From Candidatus Rhodobacter oscarellae (GTDB taxonomy: Bacteria > Pseudomonadota > Alphaproteobacteria > Rhodobacterales > Rhodobacteraceae): a DNA stretch of 64,000 nucleotides. The notes below the pieces were generated by a model. That model saw only the letters and a program-made list of their open reading frames with translations. It was not told the origin of the DNA and ran no database searches. The stretch's first letter is position 1, and every line of letters begins with the position of its first letter. Location: NCBI RefSeq assembly GCF_001078595.1, contig NZ_LFTY01000002.1:1012151-1076150 (forward strand), written 5' to 3'. This document shows, piece after piece, positions 37,233 to 46,320 of the stretch. The position numbers and the translations under genes are program-made.

Positions 37233-37310
37233 ATGTGAATGTCTTTCACATTACTGAAGATGGGGATTTCGGGTGGTGGATCAAGAGAAAATGTGAAGGC
37301 TTTTTACATT
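37233..37310. promoter_or_regulatory. Two operator-like palindromes upstream of the DUF2852 genes
   Basis: ATGTGAA-TGTCT-TTCACAT (37233-37251, perfect 7-bp arms) and AATGTGAA-GGCTT-TTTACATT (37290-37310, one mismatch) share the form ATGTGAA-n5-TTyACAT. They lie 32 and 89 bases from the start codon. The binding protein is unknown. Confidence 0.6.
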
Positions 37311-37473
37311 TGTTCGGATTGCTGTTTGAAATCAACGCGTTGCGCCGTTAAAAAGTTTTGGTGTGCGGCCGGAATGGCGGCGAAACCCGCGCGATTGCGG
37401 CAACTGCCGGGCGAATCCCCGCGCGAAACGGCCCGTTTGGGGGTAGCCTAGCCGCGTGCCGCGGCGGCCGCAA

Positions 37474-37776
37474 TCAGCGGATAACGACCTCGTCGCCGCG
37501 CACCAGCCCAAGCACGTCGCGGGCCTGCTGATCGAGCAGGTCGAGATCCAGGAAGTCATCGCTCAGCCGCTTGGTCTTGTTGCGCAGCGCGGCGACCTCG
37601 GCCTGAAGCGCGTCGCGCTCGGCCTGCAATTCGGCGGCCTCGGATTCAACCTGGATGCGCCGGAACAGCCCGTAATCGCCCTGCACGCTGGCGAAGGTGA
37701 AATACAGGCCCAGAGCCATGACAATCGCCAAAAACAGAAGCGTCCCAAGGGTAGGAGCGGTGCGTGGGGTGTTCAT
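37474..37776 (-). CDS. ftsB: FtsB/DivIC-like septum formation initiator
   Basis: A 100-aa bitopic protein with one TM helix (about 10-28) followed by a periplasmic coiled coil (about 40-80; ESEAAELQAERDALQAEVAA) and the DxLxLLDQQARDVLGLVRGDE end typical of alphaproteobacterial FtsB. It links FtsL/FtsQ in the divisome. The start at 37776 gives the family length; longer upstream frames are non-coding. It is divergent from the AidB-like gene. Confidence 0.85.
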   Translation of the reverse strand: MNTPRTAPTLGTLLFLAIVMALGLYFTFASVQGDYGLFRRIQVESEAAELQAERDALQAEVAALRNKTKRLSDDFLDLDLLDQQARDVLGLVRGDEVVIR

Positions 37777-37896
37777 GATCTCGCCTGCCTGCCGCATTAA
37801 TTGCGGTCTGGCGTGACTATTGCATAGCGATTTGTTTTTGTGAATCCCCATTTGGCGCGGTATCCCTGTGCGTGGCCAAACAGACTCAGGGGGCCC

Positions 37897-39525
37897 ATGG
37901 GTGTGACCGATCCCACGAGCGAACTTCCGACCCACACGGTAGAGAACCAGCCCGGCCCGCGCGTGGCAGAGCTCTGGCGGGATGCCGCGCTGCAGGATGG
38001 GCTGGCGGCGCATAGGGGGGACATCGCGGCGGCGCGCGGCCTGGCCCAGGCGCTGTCGCAGCCGCAGATGCAAGAGGCCGGGCGGCAGGCCAATCGCCAC
38101 GCGCCCCAGCTGCGGCTCTTTGATGCCGCCGGGCGGCGCCTGGACGAGGTGGAGTTCCACCCCTCCTATCACTGGCTTCTGGGGCTGGGGCTGGAGCACG
38201 GCTACGCCGCCTGCGCCTGGGAGGACGGCGCGCGGGGCGGGCATGTGACCCATGCCGCGATGGTCTATCTGATGAACCAGGTCGAGCCCGGGGTCTGCTG
38301 CCCCATGACGATGACCTATGCCGCGGTGCCCGCTATGTCCGCCGATGCCGCGCTGGCGCAAAGCTGGGTGCCCAAGCTGACCGCCCGGCACTACGACCCA
38401 TCCGTCGTGCCGCTCTCGGGCAAGACCGCCGCGACCCTGGGCATGGCGATGACCGAGAAACAGGGCGGCTCCGACGTGCGCGCCAACACGACCCGCGCCG
38501 AGCCCGACGGCGACGATTACCGGCTCTTTGGGCATAAGTGGTTCTGCTCGGCGCCGATGTCGGACGGCTTTCTGACCCTGGCGCAGGCGCCGGGCGGGCT
38601 GACCTGCTTTCTGGTGCCGCGCTGGCTAGAGGACGGCTCGCGCAACGCCATCCACCTGATGCGGCTGAAGGACAAGCTGGGCAACCGCGCCAATGCCAGC
38701 GCCGAGATCGAGTATCACGGCGCCTTCGCGCATCGGCTGGGCGAGGAGGGGCAGGGCGTGCGCACCATCATCGAGATGGTGCATCACACGCGGCTGGACA
38801 CCGCCGTGGCCCCCGCGGGGCTGATGCGCGCGGCCCTGGGCGAGGCGCTGCATTGGTGCGCCGGGCGGTCGGCCTTCCAGCGGCGGCTGATCGACCAGCC
38901 GCTGATGCGGGCGGTGCTGGCGGATCTGGCCTTGGATGTCGAGGGCGCCCTGGCGCTGGGTCTGCGCGTCGCCGCGGCCTATGACGACCCCGACCAGCGC
39001 CCCTTCGCGCGCATCGCCGTCGCCCTGGCGAAGTTCCTCAACAACAAGCGCGCGCCCGGCGTGATCTATGAATGCATGGAGGCGCTCGGCGGTATGGGCT
39101 TTGTCGAGGACACGCCAATGCCGCAGCTGTATCGCGAGGCGCCGCTGAACTCGATCTGGGAGGGCTCGGGGAACGTGATCTGCCTGGATGTGCTGCGCAC
39201 GCTCGCGCGCGAGCCAGAGGCATCAGAGGCCCTGATCCACGAGCTGCGCTCGGTTCTTGGGGCGGACGCGCGCTATGACCAGGCGCTGGCAGAGCACGCG
39301 CGGCTCTGGTCCTCGCCCGCGGGCGAGGCCGAGGCGCGGCTTTTCACCGAGCGCACGGCAACGCTTCTGACGGCGGCGGCCCTGATCAAGACCGCGCCCT
39401 CTGCGGTGGCAGAGGGCTACGTCGCCAGCCGGGTGATCGGCGACCGCGGCCATGTCGCGGGCACCGTGTCGGGGCTTGATGTGGATGCGATCCTGGCGCG
39501 CGTGATGCCCTCTGGTTCGGGCTAA
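37897..39525 (+). CDS. AidB-like acyl-CoA dehydrogenase family protein
   Basis: A 542-aa flavoprotein of the AidB branch: [21 protein letters not shown] region, then [20 protein letters not shown] (FAD-binding), [18 protein letters not shown], and the C-terminal [20 protein letters not shown] and [14 protein letters not shown] motifs. AidB is linked to alkylation-damage response but its enzyme activity is minor; a fatty-acid role is also possible. The start is at 37897. It converges on and overlaps the aldolase gene by 4 bases. Confidence 0.88.
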   Translation: MGVTDPTSELPTHTVENQPGPRVAELWRDAALQDGLAAHRGDIAAARGLAQALSQPQMQEAGRQANRHAPQLRLFDAAGRRLDEVEFHPSYHWLLGLGLEHGYAACAWEDGARGGHVTHAAMVYLMNQVEPGVCCPMTMTYAAVPAMSADAALAQSWVPKLTARHYDPSVVPLSGKTAATLGMAMTEKQGGSDVRANTTRAEPDGDDYRLFGHKWFCSAPMSDGFLTLAQAPGGLTCFLVPRWLEDGSRNAIHLMRLKDKLGNRANASAEIEYHGAFAHRLGEEGQGVRTIIEMVHHTRLDTAVAPAGLMRAALGEALHWCAGRSAFQRRLIDQPLMRAVLADLALDVEGALALGLRVAAAYDDPDQRPFARIAVALAKFLNNKRAPGVIYECMEALGGMGFVEDTPMPQLYREAPLNSIWEGSGNVICLDVLRTLAREPEASEALIHELRSVLGADARYDQALAEHARLWSSPAGEAEARLFTERTATLLTAAALIKTAPSAVAEGYVASRVIGDRGHVAGTVSGLDVDAILARVMPSGSG

Positions 39526-40415
39526 CCCGCCACGGACGCCTGGTGGATGCTGTCGATCGAACCCGCGATAGTCGCATTGAACTCATCATCGGACTGCGCC
39601 GCCGACAGCCCCTCGGCCAGGGCGCGGCTGAAGCTGGCGATCATGCCGGCGTTCTGCGCCAGATGCGCGTTCGCCTCGTCCCGCGTGTAGCCGCCGGAGA
39701 GCGCCACGACCCGCATCACCCGCGGATGCGCGATCAGCGGCGCGTAATGGTTGGCCACCGAGGGCAGGGTCAGTTTCAGCATCACCTTCTGGTCGCCCGT
39801 CAGAGCATCAAGCTGCGCGGCGATCTCGCCCAGCAGGATCGCCTCTGCCTCGGCCTTGTCGGGGATCGAGATGGTCACCTCGGGCTCGATGATCGGCATC
39901 AGCCCGTGGCCGATGATCTGCTTGCCGATCTCGAATTGCTGGGCGACGTTGGCGGCGATGCCCGCCGGGTTGGCCGCATCGATCACGGACCGCATCTTGG
40001 TGCCGAACATGCCCTTGCTGGCGGCCTTCTCAAGCGTGGCGTCCAGCCCGGGGTTGGGCTTCATCAGGCGCGCGCCCTCCGCCTCATCCTCCAGCCCCTT
40101 GTCGACCTTCAGGAACGGCACCACGCCGCGCTCTTGCCACAGGTAGTCGCCGGTCGCCATGCCGGCGATCTCGCGGTCCATGGTCTGCTCAAAGAGAATG
40201 GCGCCGATGACCTTCGCGCCGGTAAAGGCGGGCGCCTGGGCGATGCGCGCGCGCATGCCGTGGATCAGGTCGAACATCTCCGCCTCAGAGCCATAGGCGT
40301 CCTCGCTCACACCGTAGCCCTTCAGCGCCTTCGGCGTGGAGCCGCCCGACTGGTCCAGCGCGGCGATGAACCCCGGCGCTTGCGTCATCTGCTGTGTTTG
40401 ATCCAACGTGCCCAT
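39522..40415 (-). CDS. Class I fructose-bisphosphate aldolase
   Basis: Schiff-base aldolase of glycolysis/gluconeogenesis. The 297-aa protein matches the roseobacter class I type ([72 protein letters not shown]). The start at 40415 is preferred over the ATG at 40424 because AGGG lies nine bases before it but abuts the upstream ATG. The metal-dependent class II type is not seen here. Confidence 0.92.
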   Translation of the reverse strand: MGTLDQTQQMTQAPGFIAALDQSGGSTPKALKGYGVSEDAYGSEAEMFDLIHGMRARIAQAPAFTGAKVIGAILFEQTMDREIAGMATGDYLWQERGVVPFLKVDKGLEDEAEGARLMKPNPGLDATLEKAASKGMFGTKMRSVIDAANPAGIAANVAQQFEIGKQIIGHGLMPIIEPEVTISIPDKAEAEAILLGEIAAQLDALTGDQKVMLKLTLPSVANHYAPLIAHPRVMRVVALSGGYTRDEANAHLAQNAGMIASFSRALAEGLSAAQSDDEFNATIAGSIDSIHQASVAG

Positions 40416-40519
40416 GGCTTGCATCCCTTAAAAATTTCTCGCCCGTCCTCTACGCTTTTGCGGGGTAGAGTCCAACGCTGGTGGCGCTAACATCTTGAAT
40501 TTTCTGCGTTCGGGGCGCG

Positions 40520-41668
40520 TCAGCCCCAGGCCAGGGGCAGCGACAATGGCCCGCGGAAGGCCCAGCCGGCAAAGGGTGCCTCCCCGGCAAGGCGCAGCCC
40601 CGGCAGGCGCTCAAACAGCATCGGCAGGGCGACCTCGGCGATCAGCACGCGGCTGGCGGCGGCCCCGGCGCAGAAATGCGGCCCGGCGCCGAAGGCCAGG
40701 CTGGGCGCGGTGTCCCGGGTGATGTCAAAGCGCTCGGGCGCGTCGAACACCGCCTCGTCGCGGTTGCCAGAGCCGAACATGAAGAAGACGCGCCCCTCCG
40801 GTTCCAGGTCTACGCCGCCGACGCTGTCGGCGCGGGCGATGCGGCGCGGCGACATCCCGATGGGCGAGATCCAGCGCGCGTATTCCTCGAAAGCATCGCG
40901 CCACGACGCGGCGCCGCCCCGGACCAGCTCCAGCTGATCGGGGTGGGTCAGCAGCGCCCAGGCGGTGCCCGCGATGGCGTCGCGCGGCTCGTTCTGCCCG
41001 CCCGAGATCGCCAGCTTCACATTCGCCTTCACCGATTGGTCCGGCAGCCCTGCGGCGCGCTGCACCGCGACCAGCGACAGCGGGTCCAGGTCCCGCGCCT
41101 GGTCCACGGCGGCGTCCAGCGTGGCGGTGGCGGCGCGGCAGCGCGCCTCGACCTCTGCCAGGCCCGCGTAGTTCGCGATGCCGTCGATCATGGCCTGGCT
41201 GGCGGCGTCGATCTCGGCGGGCGAGAGCTGTGTGAGCCCGGTGATCACCCGCAGCGCCGCGCCCGAGACCGGCATGGCGAAGTCGCGCACCAGCTCGCAG
41301 CCGCCTTGCGGGGCCAGAGCGTCCAGGATCGCAGCACAGGCCGCCTCGAACTGCGCCTTCCAATGGTCGCGCACGGTGCGCGGGCTGAAGGCGGGGAAGG
41401 TCGCCTTGCGCTCATCGGCATGGGCCGCGCCGTCCTTGCGCATCATGTTCTCGCCCATCAACAAGCTCATCAGCCCGTCCGGCTGGTGGGACGAGAACAC
41501 CTCCACGCGCTTTTCCTGCGCAAAGATGTCGTCGCGGCGGGTGAACAGCGTGGCGCCAAGCTGCGGCACATGGCAGATCGGGGCCTCGGCGCGCATCCGC
41601 GCCAGATCGGGGTAGGGATCCGCATGAAAGGCGGCGGGGTCGATCTCGTAGACGGGGGCGCGGGGCAT
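40520..41668 (-). CDS. Cytochrome P450
   Basis: A 382-aa soluble monooxygenase. The heme loop is FGAGPHFCAGA (about 335-345), and the ExxR motif is EYAR within FEEYARWISP. The I-helix reads GGQNEPRD where most P450s have an acid-Thr pair, so the conserved proton-relay Thr is missing. The substrate is unknown. The start at 41668 has CAGGG seven bases upstream; another ATG at 41689 overlaps the DedA stop (ATGA), so coupling to dedA is likely either way. Confidence 0.9.
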   Translation of the reverse strand: MPRAPVYEIDPAAFHADPYPDLARMRAEAPICHVPQLGATLFTRRDDIFAQEKRVEVFSSHQPDGLMSLLMGENMMRKDGAAHADERKATFPAFSPRTVRDHWKAQFEAACAAILDALAPQGGCELVRDFAMPVSGAALRVITGLTQLSPAEIDAASQAMIDGIANYAGLAEVEARCRAATATLDAAVDQARDLDPLSLVAVQRAAGLPDQSVKANVKLAISGGQNEPRDAIAGTAWALLTHPDQLELVRGGAASWRDAFEEYARWISPIGMSPRRIARADSVGGVDLEPEGRVFFMFGSGNRDEAVFDAPERFDITRDTAPSLAFGAGPHFCAGAAASRVLIAEVALPMLFERLPGLRLAGEAPFAGWAFRGPLSLPLAWG

Positions 41669-41685
41669 GGGCCAACCCTGCGCGA

Positions 41686-42291
41686 TCATTCCTTTGGGGG
41701 CAAGGCGCGCCTGCGGCGTGCGATCCGCCAGACCAGCAGGGCGGCCAACCCCGCCACCAGCAGCGCGGCCTGCGAGGCCTGGCCGGCGCGCGCCAGGATC
41801 CAGTCCAGGCTGGCGGCAAAGCCGTATCCCAGCGACAGGTAGAGGCTCACCCAGATCAGCTCGCCCACCAGGCACCAGCCGATATAGCCGCCAAGGGGCA
41901 TGCGCACCGCGCCGGCGACCAGGTTCACATAGGGGCCCAGCGTCGATAAGGGCCAGCGCGTGATCAGCACCGCCAGCGCGCCCCAGCGCGCGGCCAGGGC
42001 CTCGGCGCTGGCCATCAGGGCGGCGACTTTGGGCCGTCGCGCGGTCAGCGCGCCCAGGCGCGCCCCGCCCCAGCGCCCCAGCGGGTAGGCCGCCAGATCG
42101 CCCGCCAGCGCCGCGCCATAGCCCAGCGCGATGGCCAGCCCCAGCTCGGTCGGGCCGCCCACCACCAGCGCGCCCAGCATCAGCATCAGCGCCGAGGAGG
42201 GCAGCGGGATCCCACAGCGCCCCACGGCGTTGAACACCACCAGCAAGGCATAGCCCCAAACGGGCAGGTATTGGGCGAGTGCGTCGATCAT
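41686..42291 (-). CDS. DedA family (SNARE-associated) membrane protein
   Basis: A 201-aa inner-membrane protein with about five hydrophobic segments and DedA motifs: NAVGRCGIPLPSSALMLMLGA near the N-terminus (split at the re-entrant helix), GYGAALAGDLAAYPLGRWGG, and RWPLSTLGPYVNLVAGAVRM. DedA proteins flip undecaprenyl phosphate or phospholipids and affect membrane potential. Upstream partner of the P450 gene. Confidence 0.87.
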   Translation of the reverse strand: MIDALAQYLPVWGYALLVVFNAVGRCGIPLPSSALMLMLGALVVGGPTELGLAIALGYGAALAGDLAAYPLGRWGGARLGALTARRPKVAALMASAEALAARWGALAVLITRWPLSTLGPYVNLVAGAVRMPLGGYIGWCLVGELIWVSLYLSLGYGFAASLDWILARAGQASQAALLVAGLAALLVWRIARRRRALPPKE

Positions 42292-42370
42292 CCGGCCATC
42301 ACTCTAAGCGCGCGGACGGATGCGCGCCAGGGTCGCGAAACCGTGTGGCGCCGGGGCGACGCGGCGGGTC

Positions 42371-43405
42371 TTAGGCGGCGCGCGCGGGCCGCAACGCGTT
42401 GGGAAGCAGGCGCGCAGAGCTGATCCTGGGCAGGTCCATCTCGGGGATCTCGCGCGCGGGCCGGGTCGCATCATTGTCGAAGGCGAACTCTTGGTGCTGC
42501 GGCAGGTAGGTCTCCGCCGCCAGCCCCTCGGCCAGGATCAGCTCATGGCCGTCCGTCTCGATGTGGTAATAGGTGAAGCTCTCGGGCATCTTGGCGACTT
42601 GATAGATCGTCTCGCCATTCACCAGCGCGCCGGCGTTTACCAAGTACCCGTCCAAATAGACCGCATGATCGGGCGAGAGCAGCAGGTCGCGCTCATTGCC
42701 CAGAGCGCCAGCCGAGATGCGGATCGGGTTGACCTTGGCGGGATGCGCCAGCGGCGTGTCGATGGTGCTGCGGCCCAGCCAGCGCACGGTCGTGGTGCCG
42801 CCATCCGCGGTGGCCAGCAAATCGCCGTCGCAGAGGTCCTCGACCAAGGCAAAGCCCTGCGGCGTGGCGATGCGCGTGCCCTCACAAAAGCAGCTCAGCG
42901 TGGCGTTTAGGGAACTCACAACGAAACGTGGACTGTTACCAGAAAACGCTGTCGGCGTGAATCGGATCGCCGAGAATGACCCGACCACATCGCTGAAAGA
43001 AAATCTGGGAAAAGGAGCTCCGTCACCCGCCACGCGTACGACATTTGAGGTGCCGTCGTTAGGCCCGACAAAAGTGACGTTCATCGTCCCGCGTCCCATG
43101 TGGCCAGTCAACGTAAGCGGTGCGTTTACGGTGCCGTTAAAGACAGTCTGACCCATAGCAGTTGCAAGAAGGGTAAAGACCTCTTGCGTGCCAGCATTAC
43201 CTGCGGCTCCAGCATTCCAACTGGCGCGCAAAGAAGAAAGAACAAACGCATTGTCAAAAACTGCAGTAATCCTGTTGGCTCCGTCACCATTCAATGTTTG
43301 GAACTGAAAACTGGCACCAGAGTTGGTGAATGTGACTGAACCGGTATTGGTGACTGAAGCCGTACTAGCGAAGTGAATAGTCTCAAAATCGAGGAACTGT
43401 ACCAT
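42371..43405 (-). CDS. Hint-domain protein, tandem copy A
   Basis: A 344-aa protein with a beta-rich N-terminal domain (about 1-175; NTGSVTFTNSGASFQFQTLN) and a C-terminal Hint (hedgehog/intein-type, Hint_2-like) domain from LSCFCEGTRIATPQGF (about 182) through LLLSPDHAVYLDGYLV and beyond. The Cys in CFCEGTRI is the expected autocatalytic nucleophile. There is no signal peptide, as in type-I-secreted roseobacter Hint proteins. AAAGGAGG precedes the start. It is 1.2 kb from a near-identical paralogue and has the same promoter sequence. Confidence 0.85.
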   Translation of the reverse strand: MVQFLDFETIHFASTASVTNTGSVTFTNSGASFQFQTLNGDGANRITAVFDNAFVLSSLRASWNAGAAGNAGTQEVFTLLATAMGQTVFNGTVNAPLTLTGHMGRGTMNVTFVGPNDGTSNVVRVAGDGAPFPRFSFSDVVGSFSAIRFTPTAFSGNSPRFVVSSLNATLSCFCEGTRIATPQGFALVEDLCDGDLLATADGGTTTVRWLGRSTIDTPLAHPAKVNPIRISAGALGNERDLLLSPDHAVYLDGYLVNAGALVNGETIYQVAKMPESFTYYHIETDGHELILAEGLAAETYLPQHQEFAFDNDATRPAREIPEMDLPRISSARLLPNALRPARAA

Positions 43406-43495
43406 CTGTGCCTCCTTTGCTCAATTACGACCCTGTGCATGACGGGGGTCAGTCGGCGAATCGCCGTATACATTGATATGGTAACGACACATCGT

Positions 43496-43511
43496 ACAGA
43501 TGTACATCTGT
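43496..43511. promoter_or_regulatory. Operator-like palindrome upstream of Hint copy A
   Basis: A 16-bp perfect palindrome (core CAGATGTACATCTG, 43497-43510), about 92 bases before the start codon. The 14-bp core recurs at 44716-44729 before copy B. Confidence 0.6.
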
Positions 43512-43592
43512 TAAGGATAACCCTGCGGCGGCGGCCCCGCGCGGAAGAAAAACCTCAAAGGCGCTCGGCGCGCACCGCTAGCCCGTCGCCGT

Positions 43593-44624
43593 TCAAGCGG
43601 CCGCGCGTATCCCGAGACCTGCGGGCAGCAAGCGCGCAGAGGTGATCCTGGGCAGGTCCATCTCGGGGATCTCGCGCGCGGGCCGGGTCGCGTCATTGTC
43701 GAAGGCGAGCTCTTGGTGCTGCGGCAGGTAGGTCTCTGCCGCCAGCCCCTCGGCCAGGATCAGCTCATGGCCGTCCGTCTCGACGTGGTAATAGGTGAAG
43801 CTCTCGGGCATCTTGGCGACCTGATAGATCGTCTCGCCATTCACCAGCGCGCCGGCATTCACCAGGTACCCGTCCAGATAGACCCCGTGGTCGGGCGAGA
43901 GCAGCAGGTCGCGCTCGTTGCCCAGCGCGCCCGCCGAGATGCGGATCGGGTTGACCTTGGCGGGATGCGCCAGCGGCGTGTCGATGGTGCTGCGGCCCAG
44001 CCAGCGCACGGTCGTGGTGCCGCCATCCGCGGTGGCCAGCAAATCGCCGTCGCAGAGGTCCTCGACCAAGGAAAAGCCCTGCGGCGTGGCGATCCGCGTG
44101 CCCTCGCAAAAGCAGCTCAGCGTGGCGTTTAGGGAAGTTAGAAAGAAACTTGCATTGCTACCAGTAAACGCTGTCGGCGTGAATCGGATCGCCGAGAATG
44201 ACCCGACCACATCGGTGAAAGAAAAATTGCCAAGATTAGCTCCGCCACCCGCCACGCGTACGACATTTGAGGTGCCGTCGTTAGGCCCGACAAAAGTGAC
44301 GTCCATCGTCGCGTTACCTATGCGGCCAGCCAACGTAAGCGGTGCGTTTACGGTGCCGTTAAAGACAGTCTGACCCATAGCGGTTGCAAGAAGGGTAAAG
44401 ACCTCTTGCGTGCCAGCATTGCCTGCGGCTCCAGTATTCCAACCGGCGTTCAAAGAAGAAATAGACGCACTGCTAAAAGATGCAGTAATCCTGTTAGCTC
44501 CGTCACCATTCAATGTTTGGAACCGAAAGCTGGCACCAGAGTTGGTGAATGTGACTGAACCGGTATTGATGACTGAAGCCGTAAAATCCGAAACGGAAAT
44601 CTCATAATCGAGGAACTGCACCAT
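43593..44624 (-). CDS. Hint-domain protein, tandem copy B
   Basis: A 343-aa paralogue of copy A. The Hint domain and C-terminus (about 178-330) are nearly identical, while the N-terminal domain differs in short clusters (for example FETIHFASTASVTN versus YEISVSDFTASVIN; GAPFPRFSF versus GANLGNFSF) between identical blocks. The upstream 120 bases are also almost the same, so the whole gene plus promoter was duplicated. The autocatalytic Cys motif CFCEGTRI is intact. Confidence 0.85.
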   Translation of the reverse strand: MVQFLDYEISVSDFTASVINTGSVTFTNSGASFRFQTLNGDGANRITASFSSASISSLNAGWNTGAAGNAGTQEVFTLLATAMGQTVFNGTVNAPLTLAGRIGNATMDVTFVGPNDGTSNVVRVAGGGANLGNFSFTDVVGSFSAIRFTPTAFTGSNASFFLTSLNATLSCFCEGTRIATPQGFSLVEDLCDGDLLATADGGTTTVRWLGRSTIDTPLAHPAKVNPIRISAGALGNERDLLLSPDHGVYLDGYLVNAGALVNGETIYQVAKMPESFTYYHVETDGHELILAEGLAAETYLPQHQELAFDNDATRPAREIPEMDLPRITSARLLPAGLGIRAAA

Positions 44625-44715
44625 CTGTGCCTCCTTTGCTCAACTACGACCCTGTGCATGACGGGGGTCAGTCGGCGAATCGCCGTATACATTGATATGG
44701 TAACGACATATCGTG

Positions 44716-44729
44716 CAGATGTACATCTG
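44716..44729. promoter_or_regulatory. Operator-like palindrome upstream of Hint copy B
   Basis: CAGATGTACATCTG, identical to the core at 43497-43510 and at the same distance from the start codon. Confidence 0.6.
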
Positions 44730-44824
44730 TTAAGGATCGCCCTGCGGCGGCGGCCCCGAACGGCTGTCTTCTGGGAAAGCGGGGGCACCGCGCGGCCTGT
44801 TAACCATGGGCTCCGCCCGACCCG

Positions 44825-44865
44825 TGCCCGACGCAAGTCCGACGCTTTGCCGACAAAAGTCCGAC
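44825..44865 (+). repeat. Phased CCGAC array, copy 2
   Basis: Four CCGAC half sites spaced 11 bases apart within 41 bp. It matches 19904-19944 (inverted) at about 37 of 41 positions and is located between Hint copy B and the end of the VWA gene. Confidence 0.75.
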
Positions 44866-44940
44866 CGCGGTTCGGCGTTGTTTTGCAGGCGTTAAGGCCC
44901 GATTCGCGTCAAAACCCGTCGCGGCGCGTTTAGGTTTCGT

Positions 44941-46128
44941 TTACCGCCCCAGCGCGCGCATGCCCCGCTCGATCCCCTCCAGGGTCATCGGCACCATCCG
45001 GTCCGTGCCGAAAACGCCCTGGATCATCTCGATGGACTGGGTGTAGCGCCAGTAGCGCTCGGGCAGGGGGTTGATCCACAGATGCGCCGGCCATTGATCG
45101 CGGGCGCGCTCCAGCCAGACCTGGCCGGCCTCGGCGTTCCAGTGCTCGTTGGCGCCGCCGGGAAAGGCGATCTCGTAGGGGCTCATGCTGGCGTCGCCCA
45201 CGAAAATGCATTTGTAATCAGCGCCATAGGTGCGCAGCACCTCATGCGTCGGCGTCTGCGCGTCCCAGCGGCGGCGGTTGTCGCGCCAGACCCCCTCATA
45301 GAGGCAGTTGTGGAAGTAGTAGTATTCCAGGTGCTTGAACTCGGCGCGGGCGGCGCTGAACAGCTCCTCCACCACCTTGATATGCGGGTCCATCGAGCCG
45401 CCAACATCGAGGAATAACAGGACCTTGACGGCGTTCCTGCGCTCGGGGCGGGTCTTGACGTCCAGGTAGCCATGCTCGGCGGTGGCGCGGATCGTGCCGT
45501 TGAGGTCCAGCTCCTCGTCGGCGCCATCGCGGGCCCAGCGGCGCAGGCGCTTCAGGGCCACCTTGATGTTGCGGGTGCCGATCTCGACCGTGTCGTCCAG
45601 GTCGCGGAATTCCCTTTTGTCCCAGACCTTTACCGCCTTCTGGTGGCGGCTCTCGGACTGGCCGATGCGCACCCCCTCGGGGTTGTAGCCATATGCGCCG
45701 AAGGGCGAGGTGCCCGCGGTGCCGACCCATTTGTTGCCGCCCTGGTGGCGGCCCTGCTGTTCCTTCAGGCGCTCCTTGAGGGTCTCCATCAGCTTGTCGA
45801 AGCCGCCCAGGGCCTCGATCTCGGCCTTCTCCTGCTCGCTGAGGTGCTTTTCGGCCAGCTTCTCCAGCCAGTCGCCGGGGATGTCGACCGCCTCAACCAC
45901 TTGATCCAGCGAGATATTCTCCAGCCCCTCGAAGGTCGCGGCGAAGGCGCGGTCGAACTTGTCCATGTTGCGCTCGTCTTTGACCATGGCGCTGCGCGCG
46001 AGGTAGTAGAACGCCTCGATGTCATAGGTGGCCAGCCCCTTGGACATGCCCTCCAGGAAGGTCAGGTACTCGCGCAGGCTGACCGGGATGCGGGCGCTGC
46101 GAAGGTTCTCAAAGAAGGGAACGAACAT
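44941..46128 (-). CDS. CoxE-like von Willebrand factor A domain protein
   Basis: A 395-aa soluble protein with an N-terminal helical region (about 1-180) and a VWA domain (about 230-390) whose metal-binding MIDAS starts LFLDVGGSMDPHI, a Gly variant of DxSxS. CoxE/MoxR-type pairs remodel or load metal enzymes. Its expected ATPase partner is 5.2 kb away at 51336. The start at 46128 is an ATG; a TTG 13 codons upstream is less likely. Confidence 0.88.
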   Translation of the reverse strand: MFVPFFENLRSARIPVSLREYLTFLEGMSKGLATYDIEAFYYLARSAMVKDERNMDKFDRAFAATFEGLENISLDQVVEAVDIPGDWLEKLAEKHLSEQEKAEIEALGGFDKLMETLKERLKEQQGRHQGGNKWVGTAGTSPFGAYGYNPEGVRIGQSESRHQKAVKVWDKREFRDLDDTVEIGTRNIKVALKRLRRWARDGADEELDLNGTIRATAEHGYLDVKTRPERRNAVKVLLFLDVGGSMDPHIKVVEELFSAARAEFKHLEYYYFHNCLYEGVWRDNRRRWDAQTPTHEVLRTYGADYKCIFVGDASMSPYEIAFPGGANEHWNAEAGQVWLERARDQWPAHLWINPLPERYWRYTQSIEMIQGVFGTDRMVPMTLEGIERGMRALGR

Positions 46129-46320
46129 GTGTGGCGGGCCTCTTTGCGCCCGGCTTAGCAGGTCCAATCGCGGCCCTCAAACGTTAACTTTGTGTCAAGA
46201 AATGGGCTCCCCAAAAGCTTTCGACAAAGTTATGTCTAATTTTAGCAGATGCGGGTGTAACCCAGGAAAGCCTTGCTGCACAGGCGTTTGCTGCGACGTG
46301 TGAAGGTCGGGAAGGGGCTC

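Noticed and set aside
37777-38535. Long N-terminal extension of FtsB
   Set aside because: It runs opposite the AidB-like gene and has no ribosome site; FtsB proteins are about 100 residues.
40520-42259. Apparent DedA-P450 fusion in one long frame
   Set aside because: The upstream part is out of frame with the real DedA gene, which ends at 41686 with an ATGA overlap; the P450 has its own ribosome site.
44730-44940. Possible small gene downstream of the VWA gene
   Set aside because: The only frames pass through the CCGAC array and have no start signal or protein-like content.
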